Below, piece after piece: positions 17,991-27,366 of a stretch of 64,000 nt of DNA (within the stretch, counting starts at the first letter, position 1; each line of letters begins with the position of its first letter). Where the stretch lies: NCBI RefSeq assembly GCF_040649515.1, contig NZ_JBEZFP010000010.1:1-64000 (forward strand). The letters are read 5' to 3'. Both the position numbers and the translations under genes were made by a program. The DNA is from Yinghuangia elevatio. Its GTDB lineage: Bacteria > Actinomycetota > Actinomycetes > Streptomycetales > Streptomycetaceae. Under the pieces are notes generated by a model. It was given only the letters and a program-made list of their open reading frames with translations. It was not told the DNA's origin and did no database searches.

Positions 17991-19556
17991 TCAGTCCCGG
18001 CGCAGGATCACGACGCCCTTGCCGGACTCGACGCGCTCGAAGCCCTGCTGCTCCAGGTACGTGATCCAGCTGCGCGCCCACTGCTCCTTGCCGTCCCAGG
18101 CGTCGACCGCCGCCCAGCCGGGCCCGGGCAGCACGGTCGGGAAGTTCGTGACGCGCGCCCGCGAGGTCAGCCGCGTGGCGAGGCGTTCGGTGCTGCTCAC
18201 CTGCACGCCGCCGGGGATCCGCGCGACCAGTTCCTCGGCGCGTTCCACCCGCTCGTCGACCAGCCACGCCTTCTTGTGCAGCAGTTCCATCAACGGGAAG
18301 TCGCGGGACAGCGACACCGACACGGCCAGTGGCACGATGACCGCCTTGGCCGCGTACCTGCGCAACCAGTCGCGGCGCGAGCGGCGGAGCTTGACCACGG
18401 CGTCCACGAAGGCCGCGAACACGATCGGCATCAGCACGGCGCTGTAGTGGAAGAAGACGCCCCAGTAGAACTCGTTGCTCGAAGTGAACCGCCACAGCAG
18501 CGTCGGCAGCACCATGAGCAGGATCGGCGAGCGCAGCGCCAGGAACCCGGTCGGCAGCAGCAGCGTGAACAGCGTCATCCACTTCACGCTGGGGAAAAGC
18601 ATGTCGTACGGCAGGTCGAAGACCAGCCGGCTGACCGGCACGTCCTCGGCGGACGATCCCGGAGCCGCGTTGCCCGCGCGCGCCTCGCCGCCGTCCAGGT
18701 TGCCCCAGAACGGGTATTCGCCGGTCGGGTTGAGCGACGGCAGGATCACGAAGACCACGACCACGAAGGCGACGACGCCGGTCACCGCCGAGACCGCGGC
18801 CCAGCGCCACTGCCGCAGCACCGCGAGGTATATGCCCGCCGCCACGAGCGTGAGCGACAGGTCCTCCTTGACCAGGACCAGCGGCAGCAGCCACAGGACG
18901 CCCGCACGGTACTCCGCGCGCAGGAAGCGCTCCAGCGCGAACGCCAGCATCGGCACCGCGAAGCAGACCTCGTGGAACTCGAACGCGACCGCGCTCTGCA
19001 ACCCCCACCCGAGGCCGTACGCGACCCCGAACGCGGCCCCGCCCAGGTTCCCGAACGCCCGCATGCCGATCCGCGTCATCGGGACTATCGACAGCGCGAT
19101 CAGCAGAGCCTGCGCGACGAGCAGCGTCCCCGGCCCGGGGAACACCCGGTAGAACGGCCCGAGCAGGGCGAGTATCGGGTGGAAGTGTTCGCCGAGCACG
19201 TTGAAGCCCGGCTCGCGGATGTCGGAGACCGGGGCGCGGAAGTGCGCGTAGTTGCGTACGACCTGCTCGAACAGGCCCAGGTCGTACGCGTGGGTCTCCA
19301 TGCGCCGGTGCTTGAGCAGGGAATATGCGGCGTACGCGACGAAGAATGCGAGGGCGACGAGGTACGGCACCGCGCCCGGCCCCAGCCGGAAGCGGTCCAG
19401 GCGCGCGCGGCGCGTCGGGGCCTTGGCCTCCCTTAGTCGCGCGTCGCGCGTCTCGGAGGCAACGGCCCCCGGCACGTCGAGGGCCTGCGGGGTTTCGGAC
19501 ACGGCGGATCCGCCTGCGACCGCGCCGCTGTCGACCCGGCTCGCCGGAACGTTCAT
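17991..19556 (-). CDS. DUF2079 family integral membrane protein
   Basis: The 521-aa protein has a ~60-residue hydrophilic N-terminus, then roughly ten hydrophobic helices. Typical DUF2079 features are ETHAYDLGLFEQVVRNYAHF and LGEHFHPILALLGPFYRVFPGPGTLLVAQ. The family resembles GT-C glycosyltransferase-like membrane proteins of unknown substrate. The C-terminal ~120 residues are extracytoplasmic, ending WITYLEQQGFERVESG. The ATG at 19556 follows GGAG; a longer frame to 19637 lacks support. No partner gene is obvious. Confidence 0.82.
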   Translation of the reverse strand: MNVPASRVDSGAVAGGSAVSETPQALDVPGAVASETRDARLREAKAPTRRARLDRFRLGPGAVPYLVALAFFVAYAAYSLLKHRRMETHAYDLGLFEQVVRNYAHFRAPVSDIREPGFNVLGEHFHPILALLGPFYRVFPGPGTLLVAQALLIALSIVPMTRIGMRAFGNLGGAAFGVAYGLGWGLQSAVAFEFHEVCFAVPMLAFALERFLRAEYRAGVLWLLPLVLVKEDLSLTLVAAGIYLAVLRQWRWAAVSAVTGVVAFVVVVFVILPSLNPTGEYPFWGNLDGGEARAGNAAPGSSAEDVPVSRLVFDLPYDMLFPSVKWMTLFTLLLPTGFLALRSPILLMVLPTLLWRFTSSNEFYWGVFFHYSAVLMPIVFAAFVDAVVKLRRSRRDWLRRYAAKAVIVPLAVSVSLSRDFPLMELLHKKAWLVDERVERAEELVARIPGGVQVSSTERLATRLTSRARVTNFPTVLPGPGWAAVDAWDGKEQWARSWITYLEQQGFERVESGKGVVILRRD

Positions 19557-19761
19557 GATTCTCCGCCTCGTACGCCGACCGCCATGAGACGGCCGCGGCC
19601 CCCGCTTCCGGAGGGCAACGGCCCCAGACCCTACCAATCAGATACGGGTCATAGTGATCACATGGTTGTCAGCCGAACGTGCTTTCGGCGCAGCGTCACC
19701 CGTCCGTGGCAGGACCGCCCCCGCCGAGCGGGCGGGCAGGCGCCGGATCAGGTGCCAAGCC

Positions 19762-19805
19762 CGTGCCCCGCCTACCCCGCTGCCCCGCCTGCCCGCCTAC
19801 CCCGC
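19762..19805. repeat. short-period C-rich repeat after the dehydrogenase
   Basis: Units like CCCCGCCTA/CCCCGCTG/CCCCGCCTG repeat with a period of 8-9 bases and run into the end of the D-2-hydroxyacid dehydrogenase gene (stop at 19797). Confidence 0.55.
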
Positions 19806-20771
19806 GACGACGTTGGCCGGCTCGCGGCCCTCCGCCCACGCGGTGACCTGGGTGCGGATCAGCCGCTGCGCGCGCGGCAGGAACGCGGACGAGCTGCCGC
19901 CGACATGGGGGCTGACGAGCACCCCCGGCGCGAACCGCAGCGGGTGGTCGGCGGGCAGCGGCTCGGGGTCGGTGACGTCGAGCGCGGCGGTGATCCGCCC
20001 GGCGGTCACCTCGGTGAGCAGCGCCTTGGTGTCGACGACCGGGCCGCGTGCGACGTTCACCAGCAGCGCCCCGTCCCGCATGCGCGCGAGGAAAGCCGCG
20101 TCGACGAGCCCGCGGGTCGCCTCGGTGAGCGGGGTGGTCACGATGACGACGTCGACGGTCGGCAGCAGGGCGGGCAGTTCGGAGATCGCGCGCACGGCCG
20201 CACCGTCGGCGGTGGTGCGGGCACGGCGCGCGACCCGTACGACGTCGACCTCGAACCCGGCGAGGCGGCGGTCCACCGCCTCGCCGATCGCGCCGTAGCC
20301 GAGGATCAGCACGGTCTTGTCGGCGAGCGCGGGGTAGAAGCCGGCCCGCCACTCCCCCGCGTCCTGGCCTCGTACGAACGACGGGATGCCGCGCAGCGAC
20401 GCCAGCGTGAGCGCCACCGCGAGTTCGGCGGTGCTGGCCTCGTGGATGCCGCGGCCGTTCGCCAGCCGCGCGCCGGGCGGCAGGTAGGGCAGGACGTGCT
20501 CGTACCCGGCGGTCAGCGTCTGCACGAACCGTACGTCCGGCATCTCGGCGAGCACCCGCAGCGGCGTCTGGTCGAACGTGTACGGCAGCACGTAGAACAC
20601 CACCCCGTCGTGCTTGCTCGGGGGCGGCGCCACTCCGTCGTAGACCTCGATGTCCAGCCCGGCCGGCAGCCCGCCGACCTCGGCCGGGTCGTAGGGCATC
20701 CGGATGCGCCCGGGCACGGCGGAGGGGGCGGGGGCGGCGTGCGAACCGTCAGGGGTTGTCGAAGCGGCCAT
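19797..20771 (-). CDS. D-2-hydroxyacid dehydrogenase family protein
   Basis: The 324-aa NAD(P)-dependent oxidoreductase has the Rossmann motif ILGYGAIGEAVDRRLAGF (about 150). The substrate Arg lies in NVARGPVVD, the Glu in VTDPEPLP, and the catalytic His in SPHVGGSS. The substrate is probably a 2-oxo acid or its D-hydroxy form, but it cannot be named. The start at 20771 (MAASTTPDG) faces a divergent lipoprotein gene across 88 bases. No good ribosome site is seen, so a leaderless start is possible. Confidence 0.85.
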   Translation of the reverse strand: MAASTTPDGSHAAPAPSAVPGRIRMPYDPAEVGGLPAGLDIEVYDGVAPPPSKHDGVVFYVLPYTFDQTPLRVLAEMPDVRFVQTLTAGYEHVLPYLPPGARLANGRGIHEASTAELAVALTLASLRGIPSFVRGQDAGEWRAGFYPALADKTVLILGYGAIGEAVDRRLAGFEVDVVRVARRARTTADGAAVRAISELPALLPTVDVVIVTTPLTEATRGLVDAAFLARMRDGALLVNVARGPVVDTKALLTEVTAGRITAALDVTDPEPLPADHPLRFAPGVLVSPHVGGSSSAFLPRAQRLIRTQVTAWAEGREPANVVAG

Positions 20772-20859
20772 GTGGGGAACTCTACGGTCGCGGCACGCGT
20801 CGTCGAGTCGGGTGGTCCGGCCGGGAGAACGCACGATCGCACAGTGAGGCGGTAAGACG

Positions 20860-22053
20860 GTGGTCCCAGGCAAGCGCACGCGAAGAGGGTCCGCGGCGAG
20901 GCTGGCCGCGGCGGCCGCGGCCGTGGTGCTCGCGGCGTCGGCGTGCTCCGACGACGGTGGCGACGACGATCCGGGCAAGGCCGCGGCACAGACCCCGGTT
21001 TCGTCCGGGGCGGTGCCGCCCGGGGCGCCCGGGACTTCCGGGGTGCCCGGGGCACCCGGGCCGACCGCGTCGGGCGTACCGAAGGCCGCGGTGACCGGGG
21101 ACGTGGTCACCGGGCTCGACTCGCCGTGGGGGGTTGCCCCGCTGCCCGACGGCGACGTGCTCGTGGCGTCGCGCGACGACGGGACCGTGTCCCGGTTCCG
21201 CCCCGGCACGCCGGGCCTGACCGAGGTCGGCAAGGTCCCCGGATCACAGCACAGCGGCGAAGGCGGCCTGCTCGGCCTCGCGCTGTCCCCCGATTTCGCC
21301 CGCGACGGCTGGGTGTACGTCTACACGACGACCGGTGACGACAACCGCATCCTGCGGATGAAGTACGCCCGCGAGACAGGCCTGACCTCGCCCGAGGTCC
21401 TGTTCACCGGGATCCCGTCGGGCGGCCGGCACAACGGCGGCCGGATCGCGTTCGGCCCGGACGGCATGTTGTACGCGGGCACGGGCGAGGCCGGCGACGA
21501 GCCGCTGTCGCAGGACCGCGACTCGCTCGGCGGCAAGATCCTGCGGCTGACCCCCGAGGGCAAGCCCGCGCCGGGCAACCCCTTCCCCGGTTCGCCGGTG
21601 TACAGCCTCGGGCACCGCAACGTGCAGGGCCTCGCGTGGGACTCGGCCGGCCGGCTGTGGGCCGCGGAGTTCGGCCAGAACGAGTGGGACGAGGTCAACC
21701 TGATCACGCCCGGCTCGAACTACGGCTGGCCGGTGGTCGAGGGCATCGCCAAGGACCCGAAGTACGTGGACCCGCTGGTGCAGTGGTCGACGGGCGAAGC
21801 GTCGCCCAGCGGCATCGCGATCGTCGACGACGTCGTGTACGTCGCGGCCCTGCGCGGTGAGCGCTTGTGGCAGGTGCCGATCCAGGGCGACCGGCTCGGC
21901 GAGCCCACGGCCCTGTTCGAGGGCAAGTACGGGCGGCTCCGCACGGTTCTCCCGGCGCCCGGCGGCGGGCTGTGGGTGGCGACGAACAACACCGACGGCC
22001 GGGGCGACGCGCGCGCCGGCGACGACCGCATCCTTCAGGTCTCACTGACTTGA
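20860..22053 (+). CDS. PQQ-type sugar dehydrogenase-like lipoprotein
   Basis: The 397-aa protein starts with a lipoprotein signal (RR-rich start, Ala-rich core, lipobox AASAC with Cys29), then a Pro/Gly/Thr linker to about residue 75. The rest is a six-bladed beta-propeller of the glucose/sorbosone dehydrogenase family: LDSPWGVAPLPDGDVLVASR, GGRHNGGRIAFGPDGMLYAGTGE, YSLGHRNVQGLAWD and NYGWPVVEG. It should be anchored outside the membrane and oxidise aldose sugars with a quinone cofactor. PQQ dependence is inferred from family. GTG start with GAGG upstream. Confidence 0.87.
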   Translation: MVPGKRTRRGSAARLAAAAAAVVLAASACSDDGGDDDPGKAAAQTPVSSGAVPPGAPGTSGVPGAPGPTASGVPKAAVTGDVVTGLDSPWGVAPLPDGDVLVASRDDGTVSRFRPGTPGLTEVGKVPGSQHSGEGGLLGLALSPDFARDGWVYVYTTTGDDNRILRMKYARETGLTSPEVLFTGIPSGGRHNGGRIAFGPDGMLYAGTGEAGDEPLSQDRDSLGGKILRLTPEGKPAPGNPFPGSPVYSLGHRNVQGLAWDSAGRLWAAEFGQNEWDEVNLITPGSNYGWPVVEGIAKDPKYVDPLVQWSTGEASPSGIAIVDDVVYVAALRGERLWQVPIQGDRLGEPTALFEGKYGRLRTVLPAPGGGLWVATNNTDGRGDARAGDDRILQVSLT

Positions 22054-22130
22054 GCTGAACTGACCTGAGCTGTTCTGAGCTGTTCTGGGCCTGGCTGAAC
22101 CGGGCTGGGCCCGGGCTGGACCCGGCCGGG
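22054..22130. repeat. decayed 10-bp tandem repeat
   Basis: Directly after the sugar-dehydrogenase-like stop codon, units such as TGAGCTGTTC, TGAGCTGTTC and TGGGCCTGGC follow with a 10-base period, drifting to CGGGCTGGAC. It fills the space to the convergent LuxR-type gene. Confidence 0.65.
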
Positions 22131-22162
22131 GTGCCGGACTGCTGCCCCGGCGCGGCGAACCC

Positions 22163-25100
22163 TCAGGCGGAGTCCACCAGTTGCAGGCGGTGCGCCAGGG
22201 CCGCCGCCTCGCCGCGGCTGGAGACCTCCAGCTTGCCCAGGATGTTGGACACGTGCACGCTCGCGGTCTTGACGCTGATGAACAGCTCCTCGGCGATCTG
22301 CCGGTTGCTGCGGCCGTCCACGACGAGCCGCAGCACGTCGCGTTCGCGCGGGGTGAGCATCGCGCCTTCCGGAAGCTCGGCGGGCGGCGCCTCGGGACGT
22401 ACCCCCGACACCCCCGACACCGCCGACCCGTCGAGCGGCAGCCGGGCCCGGCGGGCGAGCAGTTCGGTCTCCTCGGTCAACGGACGCGCGCCCAGCGCGA
22501 CGGCACTCGCGTGCGCCTGGGCCAGCACGAGCGTGGCCCGCACCCGGTCCCCGGCGGCGATGAGCGCCGCGGCGAGCCGGCAGCGGACCCGGGCGAGGAC
22601 GTACGGCTGCGACGCCTGCTCCCAGGCCGCGACCGCCTCCTCCCACAGCTCGACGGTCGCCTGGCCCTCCGCCCGGGCCAGTTCGGCGCGCAGGTTGACC
22701 GCGTGTGCCTCGTCCAGCGGGCAGTCCCGGGCCAGTGACATAGCCACTGCGCGGATGCGCTTGAGCACTTCCTGCCGGGCCTTCAACTCGGCGCCGCCGC
22801 GCGGATATCCGGCGAGTTCGGTCGCGTCGCCCTCGGCACGTGCCGACTCGACCAGCAGCGGCCACGTGTAGCGCTGGTGCCCGGCCGGGAAGTCGTTGCT
22901 CAGGTCCGGGGCGATCAGCTCGCGTACGTCGGCGAGGCGGCCGAGGCGGCGGGCGACCGCGACCTCCAGCGTGCGCAGCGGGATGCGGAACTGCGGCTCG
23001 ACGTACGTCGCGTCGGCGATCTGGCGGGCCTCGTCCAGCAGGCGCGTGGCCGTCGCGATGTCGCCGCGGGCGAGCGCGATCTCGACCAGCAGGCGGTTGG
23101 CGTGGCCCGCGGTCTCGGGCTTGGTCTCGTGCTCGAACACCTCGTCGAGCAGGCGTTCGGCCTCGTCCCACTCACCGAGCGAGACCAGGCTCTCGCCGAG
23201 GTTGCCGATGGTGAACGCGCCGATGCCGCGCACCAGTCCGCGTTCTCGGGCGATCGCCAGCGCCTCCGCGCCGGCCTCGGCGGCCTCGCGGTGCCTGCCC
23301 AGCCCTTCGAGCACCGACGACAGGTTGCTGAGCACGAGGCACATGATGTCGGGCTCGGACGCGCGCTTGGCGAGCGAGCGGGCCTCCTCGAACTCGGCCA
23401 GCCCCTCGTGCGGGCGGCCCAGGTTGACCAGCAGGCAGCCGAGCGTCTTGAGGATGGTCGCCTCGTCGGCGGGGCTGCCGATGCTCCGGGCGATGGCCAG
23501 GGCCTCGCGCGCGGTCGCCACGGACTCCTCGGTGGGGCCGTCCAGCATCTGGTCGCGGGCGATCTGGCCGAGGACGCGGGCGTGTTCGATGGACGGCGGC
23601 AGGCCGACGAGGAGGTGCTCGGCCTTCTGCAGCTCGGCCAGGCCGCTGGAGCGGTTGCTGCCGCGCAGGAGTCCGGCGCGGATGGTCCACAGCGCGGCCG
23701 CGCGACGCGGATCCGCCTCGGCGTCGACGAGGTCGAGGGCCTGGCGGCTGAACGCGAGGGCCTTGTCGAACGCGTTGTCGAAGCGGGCCGGGGAGATCGC
23801 CGTGAACAACAGGTCCAGCAGCGTGATGCCGGTCAGGTCCTCGGGGTCGGAGACCTGTTCCCACAGTTCCAGGGCGCGTTCGAGGAGGCGGAACTGCTCG
23901 CCGAACGCGTACCGCGAGCGCGCGGTGTCGGCGGCGGCCAGGACGGCCGGGAGGGCCTCGGTGGCGCGGCCCGCGTGGTACCAGTACATGGCCAGGCGGC
24001 TGGAGTGCTCGTCGCAGGGCACCAGTTCGGGGACGCGCTCCAGGGCCTCCGCGTAGCGCACGTACATCCGCATGCGCTCGCCGGGCAGCAGGTCGTCGCG
24101 GACCGCCTCGCGGACGAGGGCGTGCCGGAACTGGTACCCGTCGCCGTCCTTGGTGGGGACGAGGACGTGCATCGACACCGCGCCGCGCAGTGCCTCGTCC
24201 AGTTCCGCGCCGCCGAGCCCGGCCACCTCGCTCAGCAGGGCGTGGCCGACGTTGCTGCCGCCGACCGCCGCCGTGCGGACCACCCGCTGGGTGCTGTCGG
24301 GCAGTTCCTCGACGCGAATCAGGAGCAGGTCGCGCAGGGTGTCGGAGAGGCCGGTCAGGCGCCCGCCGCGTACCCCGCGCGCCAGTTCCTCGACGAAGAA
24401 GGCGTTGCCCTCGGACTTCTGGTAGATCTGCCGGATCAGTCGGCGGGAGGGCTCCTCGCCGAGGATTCCGCGCAGTTGCTCGCCGACCTGGGCGCGGGTC
24501 AGGCGGCCGAGATCGAGGCGGCGTACCGACCGGATGCGGTCGAGTTCGGCGAGGAACGGGCGCAGCGGATGGCGGCGGTCGATCGCGTCGGCGCGGTACG
24601 TGCCGACGACCAGGATCCGGCCCCGGCGCATCGAGCGGACCAGGAAGGACAGCAGCTCGCGCGTCGAGGCGTCGGCCCAGTGCATGTCCTCGAAGGCGAC
24701 GACCAGCGTGCGGTCCTCGCCCAGCCGTTCGAGCACGCGCAGCATCAGCTCGAAGAGCCGGGCGCGGTCGTAGTCGCCGGACGTGATGCCGGACGGTATC
24801 GGCGCGAGGTGCGGCATGATCCACGACAGGTCCTGCTCGCGGCCCGCGACGGCATCGGCGAGCTGCGGCCCGAGCGCGTCGGTGAGGGCGCGCATCGCCG
24901 CGGAGACCGGTGCGAAGGGCAGGCCCTCGGCCCCCAGCTCGAGACAACCGCCGATCGCGGTGACGGCGCCCTTCGCCTCGGCCTGGTCGACGAACTCCTG
25001 GAGCAGGCGCGTCTTGCCCACGCCGGCCTCGCCGCCGATCAGGACGACGCCGGGCGTGCCCGCGTCGGCGTCGCGCAGGGCGTCCGCGAGCTGGGACAGC

Positions 25101-25177
25101 TCGGGGAGGCGACCGACGAAGACAGGGCTCACCGCAACTGTGGACACGTGGTCGAGCATGCCATGGGGAACGGACAC
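22163..25177 (-). CDS. large AAA-ATPase LuxR-family regulator (LAL type)
   Basis: The 1004-aa protein has an N-terminal AAA/STAND ATPase (FVGRLPEL at 20-27, Walker A GGEAGVGKT at 48-56, Walker B-like LVVAFEDMHWAD near 160). A long helical TPR-like middle spans about 350-880. A C-terminal LuxR HTH reads LTPRERDVLRLVVDGRSNRQIAEELFISVKTASVHVSNIL in two overlapping pieces. The effector ligand is unknown. It is expected to activate transcription as an oligomer. GTG start at 25177 behind AAAAGGGGG; next is the 60-aa gene in the same direction. Confidence 0.9.
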   Translation of the reverse strand: MSVPHGMLDHVSTVAVSPVFVGRLPELSQLADALRDADAGTPGVVLIGGEAGVGKTRLLQEFVDQAEAKGAVTAIGGCLELGAEGLPFAPVSAAMRALTDALGPQLADAVAGREQDLSWIMPHLAPIPSGITSGDYDRARLFELMLRVLERLGEDRTLVVAFEDMHWADASTRELLSFLVRSMRRGRILVVGTYRADAIDRRHPLRPFLAELDRIRSVRRLDLGRLTRAQVGEQLRGILGEEPSRRLIRQIYQKSEGNAFFVEELARGVRGGRLTGLSDTLRDLLLIRVEELPDSTQRVVRTAAVGGSNVGHALLSEVAGLGGAELDEALRGAVSMHVLVPTKDGDGYQFRHALVREAVRDDLLPGERMRMYVRYAEALERVPELVPCDEHSSRLAMYWYHAGRATEALPAVLAAADTARSRYAFGEQFRLLERALELWEQVSDPEDLTGITLLDLLFTAISPARFDNAFDKALAFSRQALDLVDAEADPRRAAALWTIRAGLLRGSNRSSGLAELQKAEHLLVGLPPSIEHARVLGQIARDQMLDGPTEESVATAREALAIARSIGSPADEATILKTLGCLLVNLGRPHEGLAEFEEARSLAKRASEPDIMCLVLSNLSSVLEGLGRHREAAEAGAEALAIARERGLVRGIGAFTIGNLGESLVSLGEWDEAERLLDEVFEHETKPETAGHANRLLVEIALARGDIATATRLLDEARQIADATYVEPQFRIPLRTLEVAVARRLGRLADVRELIAPDLSNDFPAGHQRYTWPLLVESARAEGDATELAGYPRGGAELKARQEVLKRIRAVAMSLARDCPLDEAHAVNLRAELARAEGQATVELWEEAVAAWEQASQPYVLARVRCRLAAALIAAGDRVRATLVLAQAHASAVALGARPLTEETELLARRARLPLDGSAVSGVSGVRPEAPPAELPEGAMLTPRERDVLRLVVDGRSNRQIAEELFISVKTASVHVSNILGKLEVSSRGEAAALAHRLQLVDSA

Positions 25178-25284
25178 AGAGCGCCCCCTTTTCTCCCGAG
25201 GCGAACTGGTTGTCGCAGGTCAAGGACGCCGCGCGCGGGGCCGTGGAGAACACCCCGTGCGCGGGCCGGGGCGCCGGACGTGCG

Positions 25285-25326
25285 AGAAGGGTCCAGGACA
25301 CCCCCGACGGTGTCCTGGACCCTTCT
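25285..25326 (-). terminator. perfect 18-bp hairpin between small gene and LuxR gene
   Basis: AGAAGGGTCCAGGACACC (25285-25302) is fully complementary to 25309-25326, with a 6-base loop. There is no T run on the minus strand. It probably ends the transcript of the 60-aa gene. Confidence 0.7.
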
Positions 25327-25383
25327 TCCGGCCCTGGTCGGCTCGGCCCCCCTTCCTCGAAAGCCTCGCCGACCCGGCTCCGG

Positions 25384-25566
25384 TCATACCGCGGGCCGTA
25401 CTGACCCCGCGATACCACCGGCGCTTGCGCGTGAACTCTCCTCCGCGGCGCGTGCGAGGCGGCGGGCCTCGCGGCGGTTCCGGAGGGCGGTACGGACCTT
25501 GCGCTCGTGCGCGGCGGTGCGGTGCATTTCGGCTTCGCGGGCCTGGAACATCTCGTACTCGAGCAT
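25384..25566 (-). CDS. conserved-looking small helical protein, 60 aa
   Basis: ATG at 25566 follows AAGGAG with an 8-base spacer, an excellent ribosome site. The product begins MLEYEMFQAREAEMHRTAAH and is a charged Arg/Glu/Ala-rich helix to about residue 45, without signal or membrane segment. I recall similar short proteins in Streptomyces but no function. It precedes the LuxR-type gene, with the 18-bp hairpin between them. Confidence 0.6.
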   Translation of the reverse strand: MLEYEMFQAREAEMHRTAAHERKVRTALRNRREARRLARAAEESSRASAGGIAGSVRPAV

Positions 25567-25699
25567 TTCGGCTTCTCCTTGTGACGTTTCCTCGGCGGCT
25601 TCTCCGCTTCGGAGCCCCTCTCGGGGCATGTCATAAGGTTCGCGTCCCAGAGGGGGCCGGGGCATCGGGCGGATGCCCGATCTTGGCCGGGCCGGAAGG

Positions 25700-25747
25700 T
25701 CTTAGGGCGCCTTAGGCGGCGTGCAACAGGCCCTAAGGCCCCTAAGG
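25700..25747. promoter_or_regulatory. cluster of CCTTAGG/CCTAAGG heptamers
   Basis: Two CYTTAGG boxes (25700, 25710) and two CCTAAGG boxes in the opposite orientation (25732, 25741) form a symmetrical array, with another related CCTTACCTAGG at about 25760. It lies 135-180 bases before the 60-aa gene and could be an operator for a dimeric or tetrameric regulator. Confidence 0.4.
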
Positions 25748-25785
25748 CCCCGCCCACGCCTTACCTAGGTCGGGCCGGGTACGCG

Positions 25786-25823
25786 TGAAGGGTGCCGCCC
25801 TGGTGCGGGGGCGGCACCCTTCA
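25786..25823 (-). terminator. terminator after gatB
   Basis: TGAAGGGTGCCGCCC (25786-25800) pairs with its complement at 25809-25823 over about 15 bp. It starts 38 bases after the gatB stop. There is no T run. Confidence 0.7.
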
Positions 25824-25860
25824 TGTCGGGGAACCGGTGCCCTCCGGGGAGGGCCGGGCC

Positions 25861-27366
25861 TCAGGAGACGCCGAGCTTCTCCAGGATCAGTTCGCGGACG
25901 CGGGCCGCGTCGGCCTGGCCGCGGGTGGCCTTCATGACCGCGCCGATGAGCGCGCCCACGGGGCCCAGGTTGCCCGACTTGATCTTGGCGACGGCATCCG
26001 CCTGCGCGGCGATGGCGTCGTCGATCGCGGCGCCGAGCGCGCCCTCGTCGGAGACGACCTTCAGGCCGCGCTTCTCCACGACGGCGTCCGGGTCGCCCTC
26101 GCCGGCCAGCACGCCCTCGATGACCTGGCGGGCCAGCTTGTCGTTCAGCTCGCCGGCCTTGACGAGCGCGGCGACCCGGGCGACCTGTACGGGCGTGATG
26201 GGCAGCGCACCGACCTCGACGCCGCGCTCGTTGGCGTTGCGGGCCAGCTCGCCGAGCCACCACTTGCGGGCGGCGTCGGAGTCCGCGCCCGCCGCGACCG
26301 TCTCCACGATCGCGTCGACCGCGCCCGCGTTGACCAGCGACTGCATGTCGAAGTCCGAGATGCCCCACTCGGTCTGGAGGCGCTTGCGGCGCACCGACGG
26401 CTTCTCGGGCAGCGTGGCGCGCAGCTCCTCGACCCATTCGCGGGTGGGCGCCACGGGGACGAGGTCCGGTTCGGGGAAGTACCGGTAGTCCTCGGCCTCC
26501 TCCTTGACCCGGCCGGCGGTGGTGGTGCCGTCGTCCTCGTGGAAGTGCCGCGTCTCCTGGACGATCGTGCCGCCCTCGGACAGCACGGTCGCGTGCCGCT
26601 GGATCTCGAAGCGGATGGCCCGCTCGACCGAGCGCAGCGAGTTGACGTTCTTCGTCTCCGAGCGCGTGCCGAACTTCTCGCGGCCGTGCGGGCGCAGCGA
26701 GAGGTTGGCGTCGCAGCGCATCTGGCCCAGCTCCATGCGGGCCTCGGAGACGCCGAGCGCCTTGATGAGGTCGCGCAGTTCGGCGACGTACGCCTTGGCG
26801 ATCTCCGGGGCGAGGTCGCCCGCGCCCTCGATCGGCTTGGTGACGATCTCGATGAGCGGGATGCCGCACCGGTTGTAGTCGAGCAGCGAGTAGTCGGCGC
26901 CGTGGATGCGGCCGGTGGCGCCGCCCACGTGGGTCGACTTGCCGGTGTCCTCCTCCATGTGCGCGCGCTCGATGCCGACGCGCCACGTCTTGCCCTGGAC
27001 CTCGACGTCGAGGTAGCCGTCGAAGGCGATGGGCTCGTCGTACTGCGACGTCTGGAAGTTCTTCGGCATGTCCGGATAGAAGTAGTTCTTCCGGGCGAAG
27101 CGGCACCACTCGGCGATCTCGCAGTTCAGCGCGAGGCCGATGCGGATCGCGGACTCCACCGCCGTGCGGTTGACGACGGGGAGCGCACCGGGCAGGCCGA
27201 GGCAGGTCGGACACACCTGGCTGTTCGGCTCGCCGCCGAACACCGTCGAACACCCGCAGAACATCTTGGTGTTCGTGCCGAGCTCGACGTGCACCTCGAG
27301 ACCCATCACCGGGTCGTACGAGGCGAGCGCCTCCTCGTACGACATGAGTTCGGTCGTGCTGGTCAC
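25861..27366 (-). CDS. gatB: Asp-tRNA(Asn)/Glu-tRNA(Gln) amidotransferase subunit B
   Basis: The 501-aa subunit activates the mischarged Glu-tRNA(Gln) or Asp-tRNA(Asn) with ATP for amidation. It shows the family start VMGLEVHVELGTNTKMFC, the Cys pattern CGCSTVF...VCPTCLGLPG, and the C-terminal tRNA-binding tail domain (ISEVGP-like YqeY region after about 410). GTG at 27366 overlaps the upstream 77-aa gene by four bases, implying translational coupling. Confidence 0.96.
   Translation of the reverse strand: MTSTTELMSYEEALASYDPVMGLEVHVELGTNTKMFCGCSTVFGGEPNSQVCPTCLGLPGALPVVNRTAVESAIRIGLALNCEIAEWCRFARKNYFYPDMPKNFQTSQYDEPIAFDGYLDVEVQGKTWRVGIERAHMEEDTGKSTHVGGATGRIHGADYSLLDYNRCGIPLIEIVTKPIEGAGDLAPEIAKAYVAELRDLIKALGVSEARMELGQMRCDANLSLRPHGREKFGTRSETKNVNSLRSVERAIRFEIQRHATVLSEGGTIVQETRHFHEDDGTTTAGRVKEEAEDYRYFPEPDLVPVAPTREWVEELRATLPEKPSVRRKRLQTEWGISDFDMQSLVNAGAVDAIVETVAAGADSDAARKWWLGELARNANERGVEVGALPITPVQVARVAALVKAGELNDKLARQVIEGVLAGEGDPDAVVEKRGLKVVSDEGALGAAIDDAIAAQADAVAKIKSGNLGPVGALIGAVMKATRGQADAARVRELILEKLGVS

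Noticed and set aside
20772..21233. Upstream extension of the D-2-hydroxyacid dehydrogenase
   Set aside because: It would run through the signal peptide region of the divergent lipoprotein gene, with repeats of Pro/Gly/Ala; the family start is at 20771.
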